Positions 25,452 through 34,698 of a stretch of 51,358 nucleotides of DNA are shown one piece after another. The stretch spans positions 1 to 51,358 of the forward strand of contig JAHHIC010000100.1 in NCBI GenBank assembly GCA_019359035.1, read 5' to 3'. How positions within the stretch are numbered: position 1 is the stretch's first letter; every line of letters starts with the position of its first letter. The stretch comes from Scytonematopsis contorta HA4267-MV1 (GTDB lineage: Bacteria; Cyanobacteriota; Cyanobacteriia; Cyanobacteriales; Nostocaceae). The notes beneath the pieces were generated by a model, which saw only the letters and a program-made list of their open reading frames with translations, was not told the DNA's origin and did not search any database. A program made the translations under genes and the position numbers.

Positions 25452-25925
25452 ATGTCGCTATCTATTGACCAAATTGAGAAGATAATAGAAGAAATCGAGC
25501 GCCTTGTTGACCCCTCAAGCAGTGGTTACGGACGTTTACTCAACTGGCAAAATCCATCTGACCCTTTCTGGCACTACGGTATCGGTCTATCAAATACACA
25601 TATATTTGATACAGGTCGCGCATTGTGTCCAGTTGAAAGAAAAGAAGCTAAATTTGTTACTGGAATTGAAGAAATAGCTTTTGAACCCAAGCAAACAATC
25701 GAGAGACTCAAACAAGCCCTTCATGTTTTTGCTACTTGGGAATACAATCATACTGGTTGGAATAGCGAACACCTTGCCCGGTTAATTGCTACAGACCAAC
25801 CAAGATGCTATCAAAGTATTCCTATATGGATGCTGTGCGATTTATCTCCAGAAGGTGACCATAAAACAGCACATAAAATATTTAGGGATTATTTACAAAA
25901 GGTAAATCCTGCTATCAGCCAATAG
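25452..25925 (+). CDS. LRAT/NlpC-P60-like protein with Ser in place of the catalytic Cys
   Basis: ATG 25452 (MSLSIDQIEKII) gives 157 residues. The segment FWHYGIGLSNTHIFDTG (H41) matches the first catalytic-histidine strand of lecithin:retinol acyltransferase-like (permuted NlpC/P60) proteins. The later segment TGWNSEHLARLIATDQPRCY lines up with the family motif N-C-E-H-F, but position 105 is serine rather than cysteine. Cys-dependent acyl transfer is therefore unlikely unless Ser substitutes. No signal peptide is present. An intrinsic terminator follows. The family call is by motif only. Confidence 0.62.
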   Translation: MSLSIDQIEKIIEEIERLVDPSSSGYGRLLNWQNPSDPFWHYGIGLSNTHIFDTGRALCPVERKEAKFVTGIEEIAFEPKQTIERLKQALHVFATWEYNHTGWNSEHLARLIATDQPRCYQSIPIWMLCDLSPEGDHKTAHKIFRDYLQKVNPAISQ

Positions 25926-25948
25926 CTATTAAATATAGTTATCCAAAG

Positions 25949-25978
25949 AACTCAACTGAGGCTGAGGTTGAGTTTTTT
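25949..25978 (+). terminator. Intrinsic terminator after the LRAT-like gene
   Basis: AACTCAAC (25949-25956) pairs with GTTGAGTT (25967-25974) around a ten-base loop and is followed by a run of T (to 25978). It lies 24 bp after the stop codon. Confidence 0.85.
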
Positions 25979-25998
25979 ATAACATTTTAGAACAAATA

Positions 25999-26334
25999 TT
26001 ACGCAACACCAAAGTTAGTGTACTGCCGTACGTAAGGAGCTTGGAAACCAAGAATAATATCTTCTTTAGGAATTCCCATTGCAACTAATTCCTGAGCAAT
26101 TTGTCTTTCGGTAGTATTTTGTTGCAACCAGATTTTTCCGTTGATGATGTCTAAATGTAAAATACAACCATGTACGCGACGATGCCCATTCCAACCAACG
26201 CTCATAACTTGATAGCGGTCGCGTTCCGTATCAAAGATAAGCTGAGAATCAATTTCGCCATTAGCAATAGGAACAGAAGCATAATCTGTCAAAATTTTTT
26301 TAATTGCTGTTCTATATTGCTCTAATTTATCCAT
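25999..26334 (-). CDS. xisI: XisI protein
   Basis: The 111-residue product is a full-length XisI family protein: MDKLEQYRTAIKKILTDYAS, FDTERDRYQVMSVGWNGHRR, VHGCILHLDIINGKIWLQQN, then TERQIAQELVAMGIPKEDII, ending with a PYVRQYTNFGVA tail. XisI was named for control of fdxN-element excision in Anabaena, but most copies occur as xisH-xisI pairs far from such elements and their role is unclear. Its start overlaps the end of a shrunken xisH by 13 bp, so the pair was co-translated. Confidence 0.9.
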   Translation of the reverse strand: MDKLEQYRTAIKKILTDYASVPIANGEIDSQLIFDTERDRYQVMSVGWNGHRRVHGCILHLDIINGKIWLQQNTTERQIAQELVAMGIPKEDIILGFQAPYVRQYTNFGVA

Positions 26335-26432
26335 TGAGTAATCACCTCGTTTTTAGGGTCGTCTGTAATAACCCACTGCTCTTTCTGAAGAGCGACTTTG
26401 ACAGCGTTATGAAAGAGGTCTTTAGCTCCCAT
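26322..26432 (-). pseudogene. xisH: xisH with internal deletion (36 codons left)
   Basis: The frame reads MGAKDLFHNAVKVALQKEQW, then VITDDP, and then KNEVITQWIN before TAG. The first 25 or so residues match the N-terminus of XisH and the last ten match its usual C-terminus (EVI-QWI). About 100 internal residues, including the nuclease-like core, are missing. The deletion kept the frame and the overlap with xisI, so translational coupling may survive although the protein cannot work. Confidence 0.75.
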
Positions 26433-26647
26433 CTCAAACTTACCTGACTACAATTTTATTTTAACGGTTTCCTCCATACTTGGTCACAAGTAGTCATCTA
26501 AGGATTTAAAGTAACTGCTAATAACTCCTAAAAAATGCTGCAAGAGTTAAAATCGAGCCGTGAGGATTGTAAAAAATTGCGTTTTCAATAGCCCTTAATA
26601 ACAGCCTCAGCATTAATGAAACATGCTCGAAACATCTACCCAGCGGA

Positions 26648-28666
26648 ATGTATAAATTTATGTGTATCGAATTTGGGCGAGAAATTTGCGGTAACCTCGA
26701 CATTGCTGAGTCACGGGAATGGTTAGTCACCAATGGTATCGGTGGTTATGCTTCCGGAACTGTAGCAGGTTTGCTGACCCGTCGTTATCACGGCTTATTA
26801 GTAGCAGCATTAAAGCCCCCTCTCGGTCGCACCTTGATGCTGGCAAAGTTGGATGAAACAGTAATTTATGATAGCCGTTCCTATCCTTTATATAGTAACC
26901 GTTGGGCAGATGGTATCGTCAGTCCCCAAGGCTATCGATACATAGAACATTTTTCTCTGGAAGGAACAATTCCTGTATGGCGTTTTGCTTTTGCTGATGC
27001 TCTGTTAGAAAAACGGGTATGGATGGAGCAAGGAGCGAACACAACCTATGTCCAATATAACTTGCTTCGCGCCACCCAACCTATAAAGTTAACGTTGAAA
27101 GCAATGGTCAACTATCGGGACTATCACGGTAACACCCATGCAAATGGTTGGAATATGTCCCTCACAACTATTGAACAGGGAATTTGTGTGACAGCTTATC
27201 CAGAAGCGGTGCCATTATATTTACAAAGTAATCGACAAAGCGAGCAACAAAACGAGCAACAAAGCCCATCCCCTATACACAATTGGTACTACGATTTTGA
27301 CTTAGCTATAGAACGCTACCGAGGATTAAGCGATTCCGAAGACCACCTGCATGCAGCGACATTTGAGGTCATAATTAATCCTGGAGAATCCCTGACTTTT
27401 GTTGCCAGCACCGAAAAACAAGTAGATTTAAATGGGGAAGCTGCGCTCAAAAATCGTCGAACTCGTGAACAAAAATTAATCGGCTTTTGGAAATCCGACC
27501 GACCCAATAGTAAAGATATTCCCGCTTGGTTAAATCAATTGGTATTAGCGGCAGACCAATTTATTGTAGACCGTCCCGTACTAGCAGACCCCCAGGGTAA
27601 AAGCATCATCGCTGGTTATCACTGGTTTGGAGATTGGGGACGTGACACCATGATTAGTTTACCAGGATTAACTCTTGCTACTGGTCGTCCAGAAATTGCC
27701 CGTTCAATTCTTCGCACTTTTGCCAAATATGTAGACCAAGGAATGCTACCAAATCGTTTTCCCGACGCAGGAGAAATACCAGAATACAACACTGTTGATG
27801 CGACTCTTTGGTACTTTGAAGCTATCCGCGCTTACTATGAAGTTACTAAAGATGATGATTTACTACGCGAACTTTTTCCCGTGCTAGCGGATATCATCGA
27901 CTGGCACTGTCGAGGTACACGCTATAATATTCGTCTCGATTCCAGCGATGGTTTACTTTATGCTGGGGAAAATGGTGTGCAACTTACTTGGATGGATGCC
28001 AAAGTGGACAATTGGGTTGTCACACCACGTATTGGTAAACCCGTGGAAATAAACGCTCTTTGGTTCAATGCTTTAAAAACAATTGCAAAATTTGCCCGTC
28101 AGATTAATTTACCTTACCAAGAATACGAGGCAATTGCCGAACGCGCTCAAGTCAGATTTTCGCGTTTCTGGAATCACGAAACAAACTATTGCTACGATGT
28201 GCTAGACAGTCCCGACGGAGATGACCCATCGTTGCGTCCTAACCAGATATTTGCTGTATCTTTACCCGAAAGTCCACTGACAACTGCACAGCAACAACAA
28301 ATAGTAGATGTTTGTGGAAGAATGTTGCTGACTTCGCATGGACTGCGTTCTTTAAGCCCTGACCATCCACAATACCAGGGGAAATACGGTGGTAGCCAGT
28401 ATCAAAGAGACGGAGCTTACCATCAAGGAACTGTTTGGGGTTGGCTGTTGGGTACGTTTGTGACAGCACACCTAAAGATTTATAAAAATCCTCAACAGGC
28501 TCGTAAATTTTTAGAACCAATGGCCAATCATCTTTACGACCGAGGAGTTGGTAGTCTCAGCGAAATTTTTGATGGAGATGTACCCATAACTCCGCGAGGA
28601 TGTATTGCTCAAGCTTGGACGGTGGCAGAAGTTTTGCGTGCTTGGGTGAGAACGGAAAATTTATAA
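26648..28666 (+). CDS. Amylo-alpha-1,6-glucosidase (glycogen debranching-type, GH133-like)
   Basis: The 672-residue protein has the N-terminal domain of bacterial glycogen-debranching glucosidases (WLVTNGIGGYASGTVAGLLT, RRYHGLLVAA). The catalytic (alpha/alpha)6 domain has GYHWFGDWGRDTMISLPGLT (about 322-341), PDAGEIPEYNTVDATLWYFE and QRDGAYHQGTVWGWLLGTFV. Acidic residues in GDWGRD and YNTVDATLWYFE line the active site in this family. ATG 26648 or 26660 could start it. It would remove alpha-1,6 branches or act on related glucans. The GT4 gene at 21233 is a possible functional partner. Not part of the lipid cluster. Confidence 0.9.
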   Translation: MYKFMCIEFGREICGNLDIAESREWLVTNGIGGYASGTVAGLLTRRYHGLLVAALKPPLGRTLMLAKLDETVIYDSRSYPLYSNRWADGIVSPQGYRYIEHFSLEGTIPVWRFAFADALLEKRVWMEQGANTTYVQYNLLRATQPIKLTLKAMVNYRDYHGNTHANGWNMSLTTIEQGICVTAYPEAVPLYLQSNRQSEQQNEQQSPSPIHNWYYDFDLAIERYRGLSDSEDHLHAATFEVIINPGESLTFVASTEKQVDLNGEAALKNRRTREQKLIGFWKSDRPNSKDIPAWLNQLVLAADQFIVDRPVLADPQGKSIIAGYHWFGDWGRDTMISLPGLTLATGRPEIARSILRTFAKYVDQGMLPNRFPDAGEIPEYNTVDATLWYFEAIRAYYEVTKDDDLLRELFPVLADIIDWHCRGTRYNIRLDSSDGLLYAGENGVQLTWMDAKVDNWVVTPRIGKPVEINALWFNALKTIAKFARQINLPYQEYEAIAERAQVRFSRFWNHETNYCYDVLDSPDGDDPSLRPNQIFAVSLPESPLTTAQQQQIVDVCGRMLLTSHGLRSLSPDHPQYQGKYGGSQYQRDGAYHQGTVWGWLLGTFVTAHLKIYKNPQQARKFLEPMANHLYDRGVGSLSEIFDGDVPITPRGCIAQAWTVAEVLRAWVRTENL

Positions 28667-28676
28667 GTGCGTTTTT

Positions 28677-29426
28677 TTATACAAATTGCAGTAATTGTCG
28701 AGAAATTATTTCTAGGAGACGCTGTTGGCTAAAGTGCAGAAAAAAGTGATTCCCAGGAAGCATAAAAAGAGAAAAAGATGAGTGGGTTTGTTCCTCCCAC
28801 TTTTTAATTAAATCAGATGTTTCGATTGAATCTTCTATTCCACCAAAAGCCGAGATAGAACAATTAAGAGGAGGTTCGCTCAAAAAATTATAAGTGCCAC
28901 AAATTGAAAAATCTGCTCGCAAAGTAGGTAATAAAATTTCCATTAATTCAGAGTTTTCTAGCACCTTCTCATTTGTACCATTATAGCAACGTAGTTCTGA
29001 CAAAAACTCCTTTTCTGGTAAGGTATGCATCAAAGGATTGCGGTCAGGTAGCTGAGGCGCACGACGAGCAGAAACAAACAGATGAACTGGACATACTTCT
29101 TGTTGAATACGAAGTTGACGAGCAAGTTCAAAACAAATTAGCGCCCCCATACTGTGACCAAAAAAAGCAAATGGGACATTTAAATATGGACGAATAACTT
29201 GTGTAATAGTCTGAACCAAAGGTGATATATGAGTAAAAGGTGATTCCCTGAGTCGTCCCTCTCGACCAGGAATTTGAATAGCACAAACTTCTATATTAGA
29301 AGGTAAACTGTTTGACCAAGTACGGAAAATAGAAGCACCACCTCCCGCATATGGAAAACAAAATAACCGAAAGACGGTATTCGGATTTGGGTTTAAACAT
29401 TTAATCCAAGAATTAGAATTGAACAT
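28677..29426 (-). CDS. Type II thioesterase (alpha/beta hydrolase)
   Basis: This 249-residue stand-alone thioesterase resembles the GrsT/RifR type. It has the opening LFCFPYAGGGASIFRTW, the nucleophile elbow FGHSMGALICFELARQL, the acid in FGGIEDSIETSDL, and the catalytic histidine in PGNHFFLH. Such enzymes clear misacylated carrier proteins of PKS and NRPS lines. Its gene follows the devC-like gene with a 6-bp gap, so it is co-transcribed with the exporter and probably serves the ACPs of the divergent cluster. A DevA ATPase gene would be expected at this place in a devBCA operon. Confidence 0.88.
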   Translation of the reverse strand: MFNSNSWIKCLNPNPNTVFRLFCFPYAGGGASIFRTWSNSLPSNIEVCAIQIPGREGRLRESPFTHISPLVQTITQVIRPYLNVPFAFFGHSMGALICFELARQLRIQQEVCPVHLFVSARRAPQLPDRNPLMHTLPEKEFLSELRCYNGTNEKVLENSELMEILLPTLRADFSICGTYNFLSEPPLNCSISAFGGIEDSIETSDLIKKWEEQTHSSFSLFMLPGNHFFLHFSQQRLLEIISRQLLQFV

Positions 29427-29432
29427 AAATAC

Positions 29433-30599
29433 TTAAAAAAGCTCAGCCGGTTCAGCCTTACGCAATCGACGAATAGCAATAAAACCCGAAATTACACACA
29501 TAAATATAGTCAACACCATTACTAGTAAAGCACGGTTAGTTTCCATTTCAATCGGTAACGCAGTCGCACCTTTAGTTAAATCATATAATCCCAATGTTAA
29601 AGCAAAACCAGGAACATAACCTAAACTAGCTAAAATTATCGCCTCCTGAAAAACGACAAACTCTAAATATGTATTTCTAAACCCCATAGCTTTTAAAGTC
29701 GCATATTCAGATAAATGGTCAGTCACATCAGAAAAAAGAATTTGATAAACAATCACCGTACCAACAATAAACCCCATACTAACCCCCAAAGTAAAGATAA
29801 ACCCAATTGATGTACTTGTTTGCCAATAGCTTTTCTCAAAATCGACAAACTCTTGATGGGTTAAAACTTTCACATCTTTAGGTAGTATAGACTTTATTTG
29901 TTTTAAAATATTTTGAGTATTAGTATGAGATTTTAGTTTAATCAAGCCAATATCAATTTCTCCCATTTTACGATTACCAGAAAATAAACGGAGAAAATTA
30001 GAATCACTCATGATAATATTTCCATCCGCTCCAAAAGAAGGCCCCAGCGTAAATAAACCAACAATATTAACTGTTTTACCAGCTAACTCAGTTGAAATTG
30101 CTTTTCCCTGCTCAAATTCTTTAGCGATAGAACCATACTCCTGACGAGAAGCTCTATCAAATAAAATATTCTCATTTAGTTGAAGTTGACTCAGGTTCTC
30201 ATCCACTTCAGGAAATTTAAACACAGAATCTCCAGGTTGAAAACCATAAACATATATAGCTCTAAAATTTCCATTGTTCGGATTTCTCCAGTCTCCAAAC
30301 CCTACATATACAGGACTTATAGACTCTACACCATCAAAGCTGTAAACTTGATATAAACGACGCCAAGAAAAAGTTCTCATATAACCCAAAGACTTAGAGC
30401 GAGCGCTAATTAAAACTAAGTCTCCTTTTAAACTTTGATGAAATCTTGTTGCACTATCAAAAAGAGATGCTTGGAATCCTAATTGCATGAACATGAGAAT
30501 AACAGCAAAAGCAATCCCAGCTAAAGCAGTCAGCAAACGACCTTTTTGTCGAGTTAGTTGCAGCCATGCTAAAGGTGTATTAACAAAAAATATTCTCAT
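29433..30599 (-). CDS. devC: DevC-like ABC exporter permease (FtsX/MacB type)
   Basis: The 388-residue permease has four membrane helices. The first is near residues 20-45 (LLTALAGIAFAVILMFMQLG), followed by a large periplasmic domain, then three helices from about 265 (FIFTLGVSMGFIVGTVIVYQ, EAIILASLGYVPGFALTLGL, LVMVLTIFMCVISGFIAIRR). The opening PLAWLQLTRQKGRLLTALAG and the DHLSEYATLKAMGFRNTYL motif are hallmarks of DevC. In Anabaena, DevBCA exports heterocyst glycolipids. This copy sits beside a lipid PKS cluster. The matching ATPase (DevA) is absent here and must be supplied from elsewhere. Confidence 0.92.
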   Translation of the reverse strand: MRIFFVNTPLAWLQLTRQKGRLLTALAGIAFAVILMFMQLGFQASLFDSATRFHQSLKGDLVLISARSKSLGYMRTFSWRRLYQVYSFDGVESISPVYVGFGDWRNPNNGNFRAIYVYGFQPGDSVFKFPEVDENLSQLQLNENILFDRASRQEYGSIAKEFEQGKAISTELAGKTVNIVGLFTLGPSFGADGNIIMSDSNFLRLFSGNRKMGEIDIGLIKLKSHTNTQNILKQIKSILPKDVKVLTHQEFVDFEKSYWQTSTSIGFIFTLGVSMGFIVGTVIVYQILFSDVTDHLSEYATLKAMGFRNTYLEFVVFQEAIILASLGYVPGFALTLGLYDLTKGATALPIEMETNRALLVMVLTIFMCVISGFIAIRRLRKAEPAELF

Positions 30600-30644
30600 G
30601 GTTACTGTTAATAAAAAATCATGATAAAAAGCTTTATTCTTATT

Positions 30645-30667
30645 CCCCTTCCCTTATAGGGAAGGGG
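30645..30667. repeat. Hairpin between the devB-like and devC-like genes
   Basis: CCCCTTCCC and GGGAAGGGG pair around TTATA in the 83-bp intercistronic gap. It has no long T run. It may stabilise the upstream message or be a dispersed repeat; related C/G-rich repeats are common in these genomes. Confidence 0.75.
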
Positions 30668-30682
30668 TTAGAGGTTAGGTTC

Positions 30683-31930
30683 CTAGTTAGTATCAATCAA
30701 TATCTTAACTTGTAAATTAGTAAAAGCTGAAGCCTTCTTACTAGACTCTGGGTCTAAACGAACTTTTACCTCGACAATTCGACTATTAACATCTGCTGTT
30801 GGGTCGGTACTTAGAACATCTTGTGGATTTACTTGCAAACCGATTTCAGCTACTTTACCATGTAGTTCACCAGGAAATACATTACTCGTAATAGTAGCTT
30901 TTTGACCAACTCGCACTTTGTTCACATCTAATTCATAAACTTCTGCCATTACATTCATCTGGTCAGTTTGTCCTAAAGCAATTATTCCTTTATTGCCAAC
31001 TGTCTCTCCTGGTCTAGTATGAATTTTCAAAACTTGTCCGCTTATAGGAGCACGGATATAAGATAGTTCTACATCAGCTTGAACTTTAGCAACGTTAGCC
31101 AGCGCTTTGTCAATTTCAGCATTAGCCGCTTGTATATCGGTCGGTCGAACTTCAGCCATTTTTCTTAAAGTCGCTTTGGCTGCTTTTATTTGTTCGGTCG
31201 TAGTTGCTTCAATCCGATTACGATTGATTTTTGCTTCCGAAAGTTCTTCTCGTGAGCTTTTCATCGCTAGTTGCTTACTATCTAGTTGGGAAGCTGCAAC
31301 AGCACCATTTACAAACAGTTTATGATAGCGTTCATACTCGGATTCCGCTGTATTCAACTCAGCTTGTAAACGTAAAATGGTTTTACTCCTCGCGCTCAGC
31401 TGTCCTTGTAATTCGGCTTCCAAGCCTTCAATTGTTGCTTTCTGAGCTTCTAATTCTCCTATTTTTGCACCTGCTTTCACCTGAGCAAGATTAGCTTTAG
31501 CTACTTTGACTTGTTCCTGAGCTAATAGTAGGGATGCTAGCAAATTTTGATAGTTATCCAAAATAGCAATTACTTGTCCTGCTTTAACTTTATTACCCTC
31601 CTTGACTAAAAGTTTGGCAACTCGACTTCCTCCAAACCCATTCAGGGTGCTTGGTGGAGACAAGTAAATAACTTCTCCTTCTGGTATCAAATGTCCCAAA
31701 GCTGAAACTGCTATTTTGGGGGGACTGGTCGTTATAGGAGTAGGTGAAGAGGCTTGTAAATCACGTTGAAAATGTAAGACATAGGCCAAAGTTGCCCCTA
31801 TCAAGGCAATACCTGTGAGAACTGTAGCAATGGTAACTAATAATCTTGAACGCTCCAAAAATGGCTTATTTTTTGAGTAAACCTCAGGCTTCTTATATTC
31901 TTTACAAGTCACAATTAATGCTTGCTCCAC
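30683..31930 (-). CDS. devB: DevB-like membrane fusion protein
   Basis: The 415-residue adaptor begins at GTG 31930. It has an N-terminal membrane helix (LLVTIATVLTGIALIGATLA, about residues 31-50), a DevB-type first lipoyl half (ISALGHLIPEGEVIYLSPPS-like sequence, IAVSALGHLIPEGEV, then SRVAKLLVKEGNKVKAGQVI), a long coiled coil, the second lipoyl half (LSYIRAPISGQVLKIHTRPG) and a beta barrel (NVMAEVYELDVNKVRVGQKA). It would link the DevC-like permease to a TolC-type channel. It is the first gene leftward from the divergent region shared with the fatty acyl-AMP ligase. Confidence 0.92.
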   Translation of the reverse strand: MEQALIVTCKEYKKPEVYSKNKPFLERSRLLVTIATVLTGIALIGATLAYVLHFQRDLQASSPTPITTSPPKIAVSALGHLIPEGEVIYLSPPSTLNGFGGSRVAKLLVKEGNKVKAGQVIAILDNYQNLLASLLLAQEQVKVAKANLAQVKAGAKIGELEAQKATIEGLEAELQGQLSARSKTILRLQAELNTAESEYERYHKLFVNGAVAASQLDSKQLAMKSSREELSEAKINRNRIEATTTEQIKAAKATLRKMAEVRPTDIQAANAEIDKALANVAKVQADVELSYIRAPISGQVLKIHTRPGETVGNKGIIALGQTDQMNVMAEVYELDVNKVRVGQKATITSNVFPGELHGKVAEIGLQVNPQDVLSTDPTADVNSRIVEVKVRLDPESSKKASAFTNLQVKILIDTN

Positions 31931-32750
31931 TTGAATTTTTATGGAAAAATACGCTCTTTAGCTTATATTTCACAATGCTTCGGTCTAATTTGTAGTCATA
32001 ATTTGTACAGACAATATTTGTACAATATACAAAATGTAACAACTTTATCAAGCATCATCCAACAATATGGGGCTGTTGTGGAAGAGACTTAATTAGAAAT
32101 CACCTAATATCTACCCTTTGACAGATATATGCAATCATTACCTCTTAAGATAGATGTGTAACAAATATACAAAAACTATGTGTTGCTTCATGTTATATTG
32201 ACACAATATATACTAAGCTTCATGGAATCTTTACATAAATGTAGAGCATAGTGGAACAGAATTTTTGTAATATTGCGTGAGAAATAGTGAAAAACAATCA
32301 TAATCCGAGGAGTAGTCTAAAAATTGATTTATGTTTTCGATGTATAAATTTGCCTGAAAATCTTCTTAGTAAGGTAACTTGTGGTTTTAATCCAACAAGT
32401 GACTGAATAATATTGGTTCATTCCCTCAATTAAACTTACGTATTTTCACTGTTCTTAACTAATCCTTTACAGTATTGCCAAGTATACTGTTTTGTCGCTT
32501 TTATGTGTTCTGGCTAGTTCTCAGCATTTCATAAAATCACATTGCTTGTGGAATCTAAAGATTTATTATCAAGGTCACGATAGCTACACAATAGAAGTAA
32601 CGAAAACTCACAAAACAATAGTACTAATCAAACCTTTTAATGTGAAACTAAGTGGTAGTAATTTGTGAGTAGTCTAGACTCTACCTCTTTCAAAAGAACT
32701 AGAAATAATCCAATACACCCAACTCTCATAGATTTGTGCAGGAGTATTTA
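31931..32750. other. Divergent control region of the lipid cluster (820 bp)
   Basis: There is no open frame of note. The region separates the leftward exporter/thioesterase genes from the rightward biosynthetic genes, so it should hold both promoters. It is AT-rich with several TGTAACAA/TTGTACA-like words near 31995-32045 and 32155. I cannot assign a specific site. Its length suggests regulated expression. Confidence 0.6.
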
Positions 32751-34592
32751 ATGACTACTTGTTTGACTGGTTTAACCGAAATAGGGCAGGAACTTTCGAC
32801 TGTTTCAACCTTGGTAGACCTCCTTCGTTTTAGAGTGCTAAATCAACCTAACTTAACGGCTTATACCTTTTTACTGGACGGGGAAACAGAAACCCTTAGT
32901 CTGACTTATGCAGAATTAGACCGACAAGCACGGGTAATTGCAATTAAACTGCGAAGTATGAACGTAGCTGGTAGCCGTGCTTTGCTACTTTATCCGCCAG
33001 GATTGGACTTCATTGCCGCTTTTTTTGGGTGCTTGTACGCCGGAGTTGTGGCAATCCCCGCTTACCCTCCCCGAGCTAATCAGAATATGTCTCGGTTGCA
33101 ATCAATCGTTTCAGACGCCCAAGCAACTCTAGCCTTGACAACTACAAGTCTGTTAGACAACATCAACAGTAGTTTTGCGACAAATTCAGAATTTCAACAA
33201 TTGTGCTGGCTAGCCACCGACAGTATTACAAGTATTACCAGTAACCTAGCTGAAGAATGGCAAGAACCAAGCTTATCTGGTAGCAACCTGGCTTTTCTTC
33301 AGTACACATCAGGCTCTACAGGTACTCCGAAAGGCGTCATGGTAAGTCACAGCAATATTCTGCACAATTTAGGATTGATTAAAAAAAGTTTCGCTGATAC
33401 ACCTAAAAGCCGAGGTGTAAGCTGGCTACCGCCATATCATGATATGGGACTAATCGGGGGAGTGCTGCAACCCCTATATGTGGGAGCTGAAATGATTTTA
33501 ATGTCACCATTGGCGTTCATGCAAAAGCCTTTGCGTTGGCTAAAAGCTATTTCCCGCTTCCAAGTAACTACCAGCGGAGGACCAAATTTTGCTTACGACC
33601 TGTGTATTCGTAAAACAACACCAGAACAACGAGCTAGTCTCGACCTAAGTAGTTGGGAAGTGGCTTTTACAGGAGCCGAACCCATTCGTGCTGAAACCCT
33701 GACACAATTTGTTAGTACTTTCGCAGATTGTGGTTTTCGTATGGAAGCATTTCACCCCTGTTACGGAATGGCTGAAACAACTCTGATTGTTTCCGGAAGT
33801 GTAAAATCATCTCCACCCATTATTAGCTACCTTGACGGAGTAGCACTAGAAAAAAATCAAGTAGTAGCAGTTGCAGATAAACGTGAGAGTACGACCCGAG
33901 AAATCGTAAGTAGTGGTGGTTGTTTAGGTCAAAAAGTTCTGATTGTTGAACCAGAATCTTTAACAACTTGTCCAGATAACCAAATAGGAGAAATTTGGGT
34001 ATCAAGTCCTTCTGTTGCTGGTGGCTATTGGAATAATTCAGAACTGACACAACAAACTTTCCAGGCTTACGTTTCAGATACAGGTGAGGGTCCATTTTTA
34101 CGTACAGGAGATTTAGGATTCTTAAAAGATGGAGAATTATTTATTACCGGACGCATCAAAGACGTCATCATTATTCGTGGGCAAAATCATTATCCTCAGG
34201 ATATTGAACTAACTGTAGAAAAAAGCCACCCGGCACTTAAGACTGGAAGTGGAGCCGCATTTACTGTAGAAGCAAGGGGTAAAGAGCAATTGGTTATTGT
34301 ACAAGAAATAGAGCGGAATTATTTGCGTAAGTTAAATGTAAATGAAGTCGTAGGAAATATCTCTCAGGCTATTGCAGCCGAACACGGACTTCAAATTTAT
34401 GCCGCAGTTCTGGTTAAAACTGGCAGCATTCCTAAAACTTCTAGCGGTAAAATTCAACGTTACGCTTGTCGAACCGGATTTTTAAATGGAACTTTGAATG
34501 TAGTAGAAGACTGGAGCGAGAATCCCCAGAGCAAAGCAAAGTTTTTGGATTTACAAGCAGAAGTTGAATCTGTATTACAAAAACTAAGTTAA
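32751..34592 (+). CDS. Fatty acyl-AMP ligase (FAAL)
   Basis: ATG 32751 is preferred because AGGAG lies 7 bases upstream; the frame also opens at GTG 32736. The 613-residue enzyme has the adenylation P-loop YTSGSTGTPKG (185-195), SWLPPYHDMGLIGGVLQPLY typical of FAAL/DltA-like acyl ligases, ACYGMAET-type motif HPCYGMAETTL, FLRTGDLGFLKDGELFITGR, and the C-terminal lysine in TSSGKIQR (about 567). FAALs convert a free fatty acid to acyl-AMP and load it on an ACP rather than CoA. With no carrier domain fused, the stand-alone ACP at 35770 is the likely acceptor. It is the first biosynthetic gene of the cluster. Confidence 0.93.
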   Translation: MTTCLTGLTEIGQELSTVSTLVDLLRFRVLNQPNLTAYTFLLDGETETLSLTYAELDRQARVIAIKLRSMNVAGSRALLLYPPGLDFIAAFFGCLYAGVVAIPAYPPRANQNMSRLQSIVSDAQATLALTTTSLLDNINSSFATNSEFQQLCWLATDSITSITSNLAEEWQEPSLSGSNLAFLQYTSGSTGTPKGVMVSHSNILHNLGLIKKSFADTPKSRGVSWLPPYHDMGLIGGVLQPLYVGAEMILMSPLAFMQKPLRWLKAISRFQVTTSGGPNFAYDLCIRKTTPEQRASLDLSSWEVAFTGAEPIRAETLTQFVSTFADCGFRMEAFHPCYGMAETTLIVSGSVKSSPPIISYLDGVALEKNQVVAVADKRESTTREIVSSGGCLGQKVLIVEPESLTTCPDNQIGEIWVSSPSVAGGYWNNSELTQQTFQAYVSDTGEGPFLRTGDLGFLKDGELFITGRIKDVIIIRGQNHYPQDIELTVEKSHPALKTGSGAAFTVEARGKEQLVIVQEIERNYLRKLNVNEVVGNISQAIAAEHGLQIYAAVLVKTGSIPKTSSGKIQRYACRTGFLNGTLNVVEDWSENPQSKAKFLDLQAEVESVLQKLS

Positions 34593-34618
34593 AACAGATT
34601 CAAATCCTATAAATTTAT

Positions 34619-34645
34619 GTAGAGACGTTATATATAGCGTCTCAA
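34619..34645. repeat. 28-bp palindrome family, diverged copy
   Basis: GTAGAGACGTTATATATAGC followed by GTCTC is a degenerate member of the family seen at 19356. It lies just after the FAAL stop codon. Confidence 0.75.
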
Positions 34646-34698
34646 TTTACATGTAAAGTCTTCATCATGAGCATTAGTTGCAAAGGTAAGGGTGTGAA

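Noticed and set aside
28677-29426. The gene after the devC-like gene being devA
   Set aside because: It lacks Walker A/B motifs and instead has GHSMG and the other catalytic motifs of a thioesterase.
31231-31494. Plus-strand open frames inside the devB-like gene
   Set aside because: Shadows of a strongly recognisable DevB coding region on the other strand.
31931-32750. A small RNA or riboswitch in the long divergent region
   Set aside because: I could not find a stable conserved structure or a terminator to support it.
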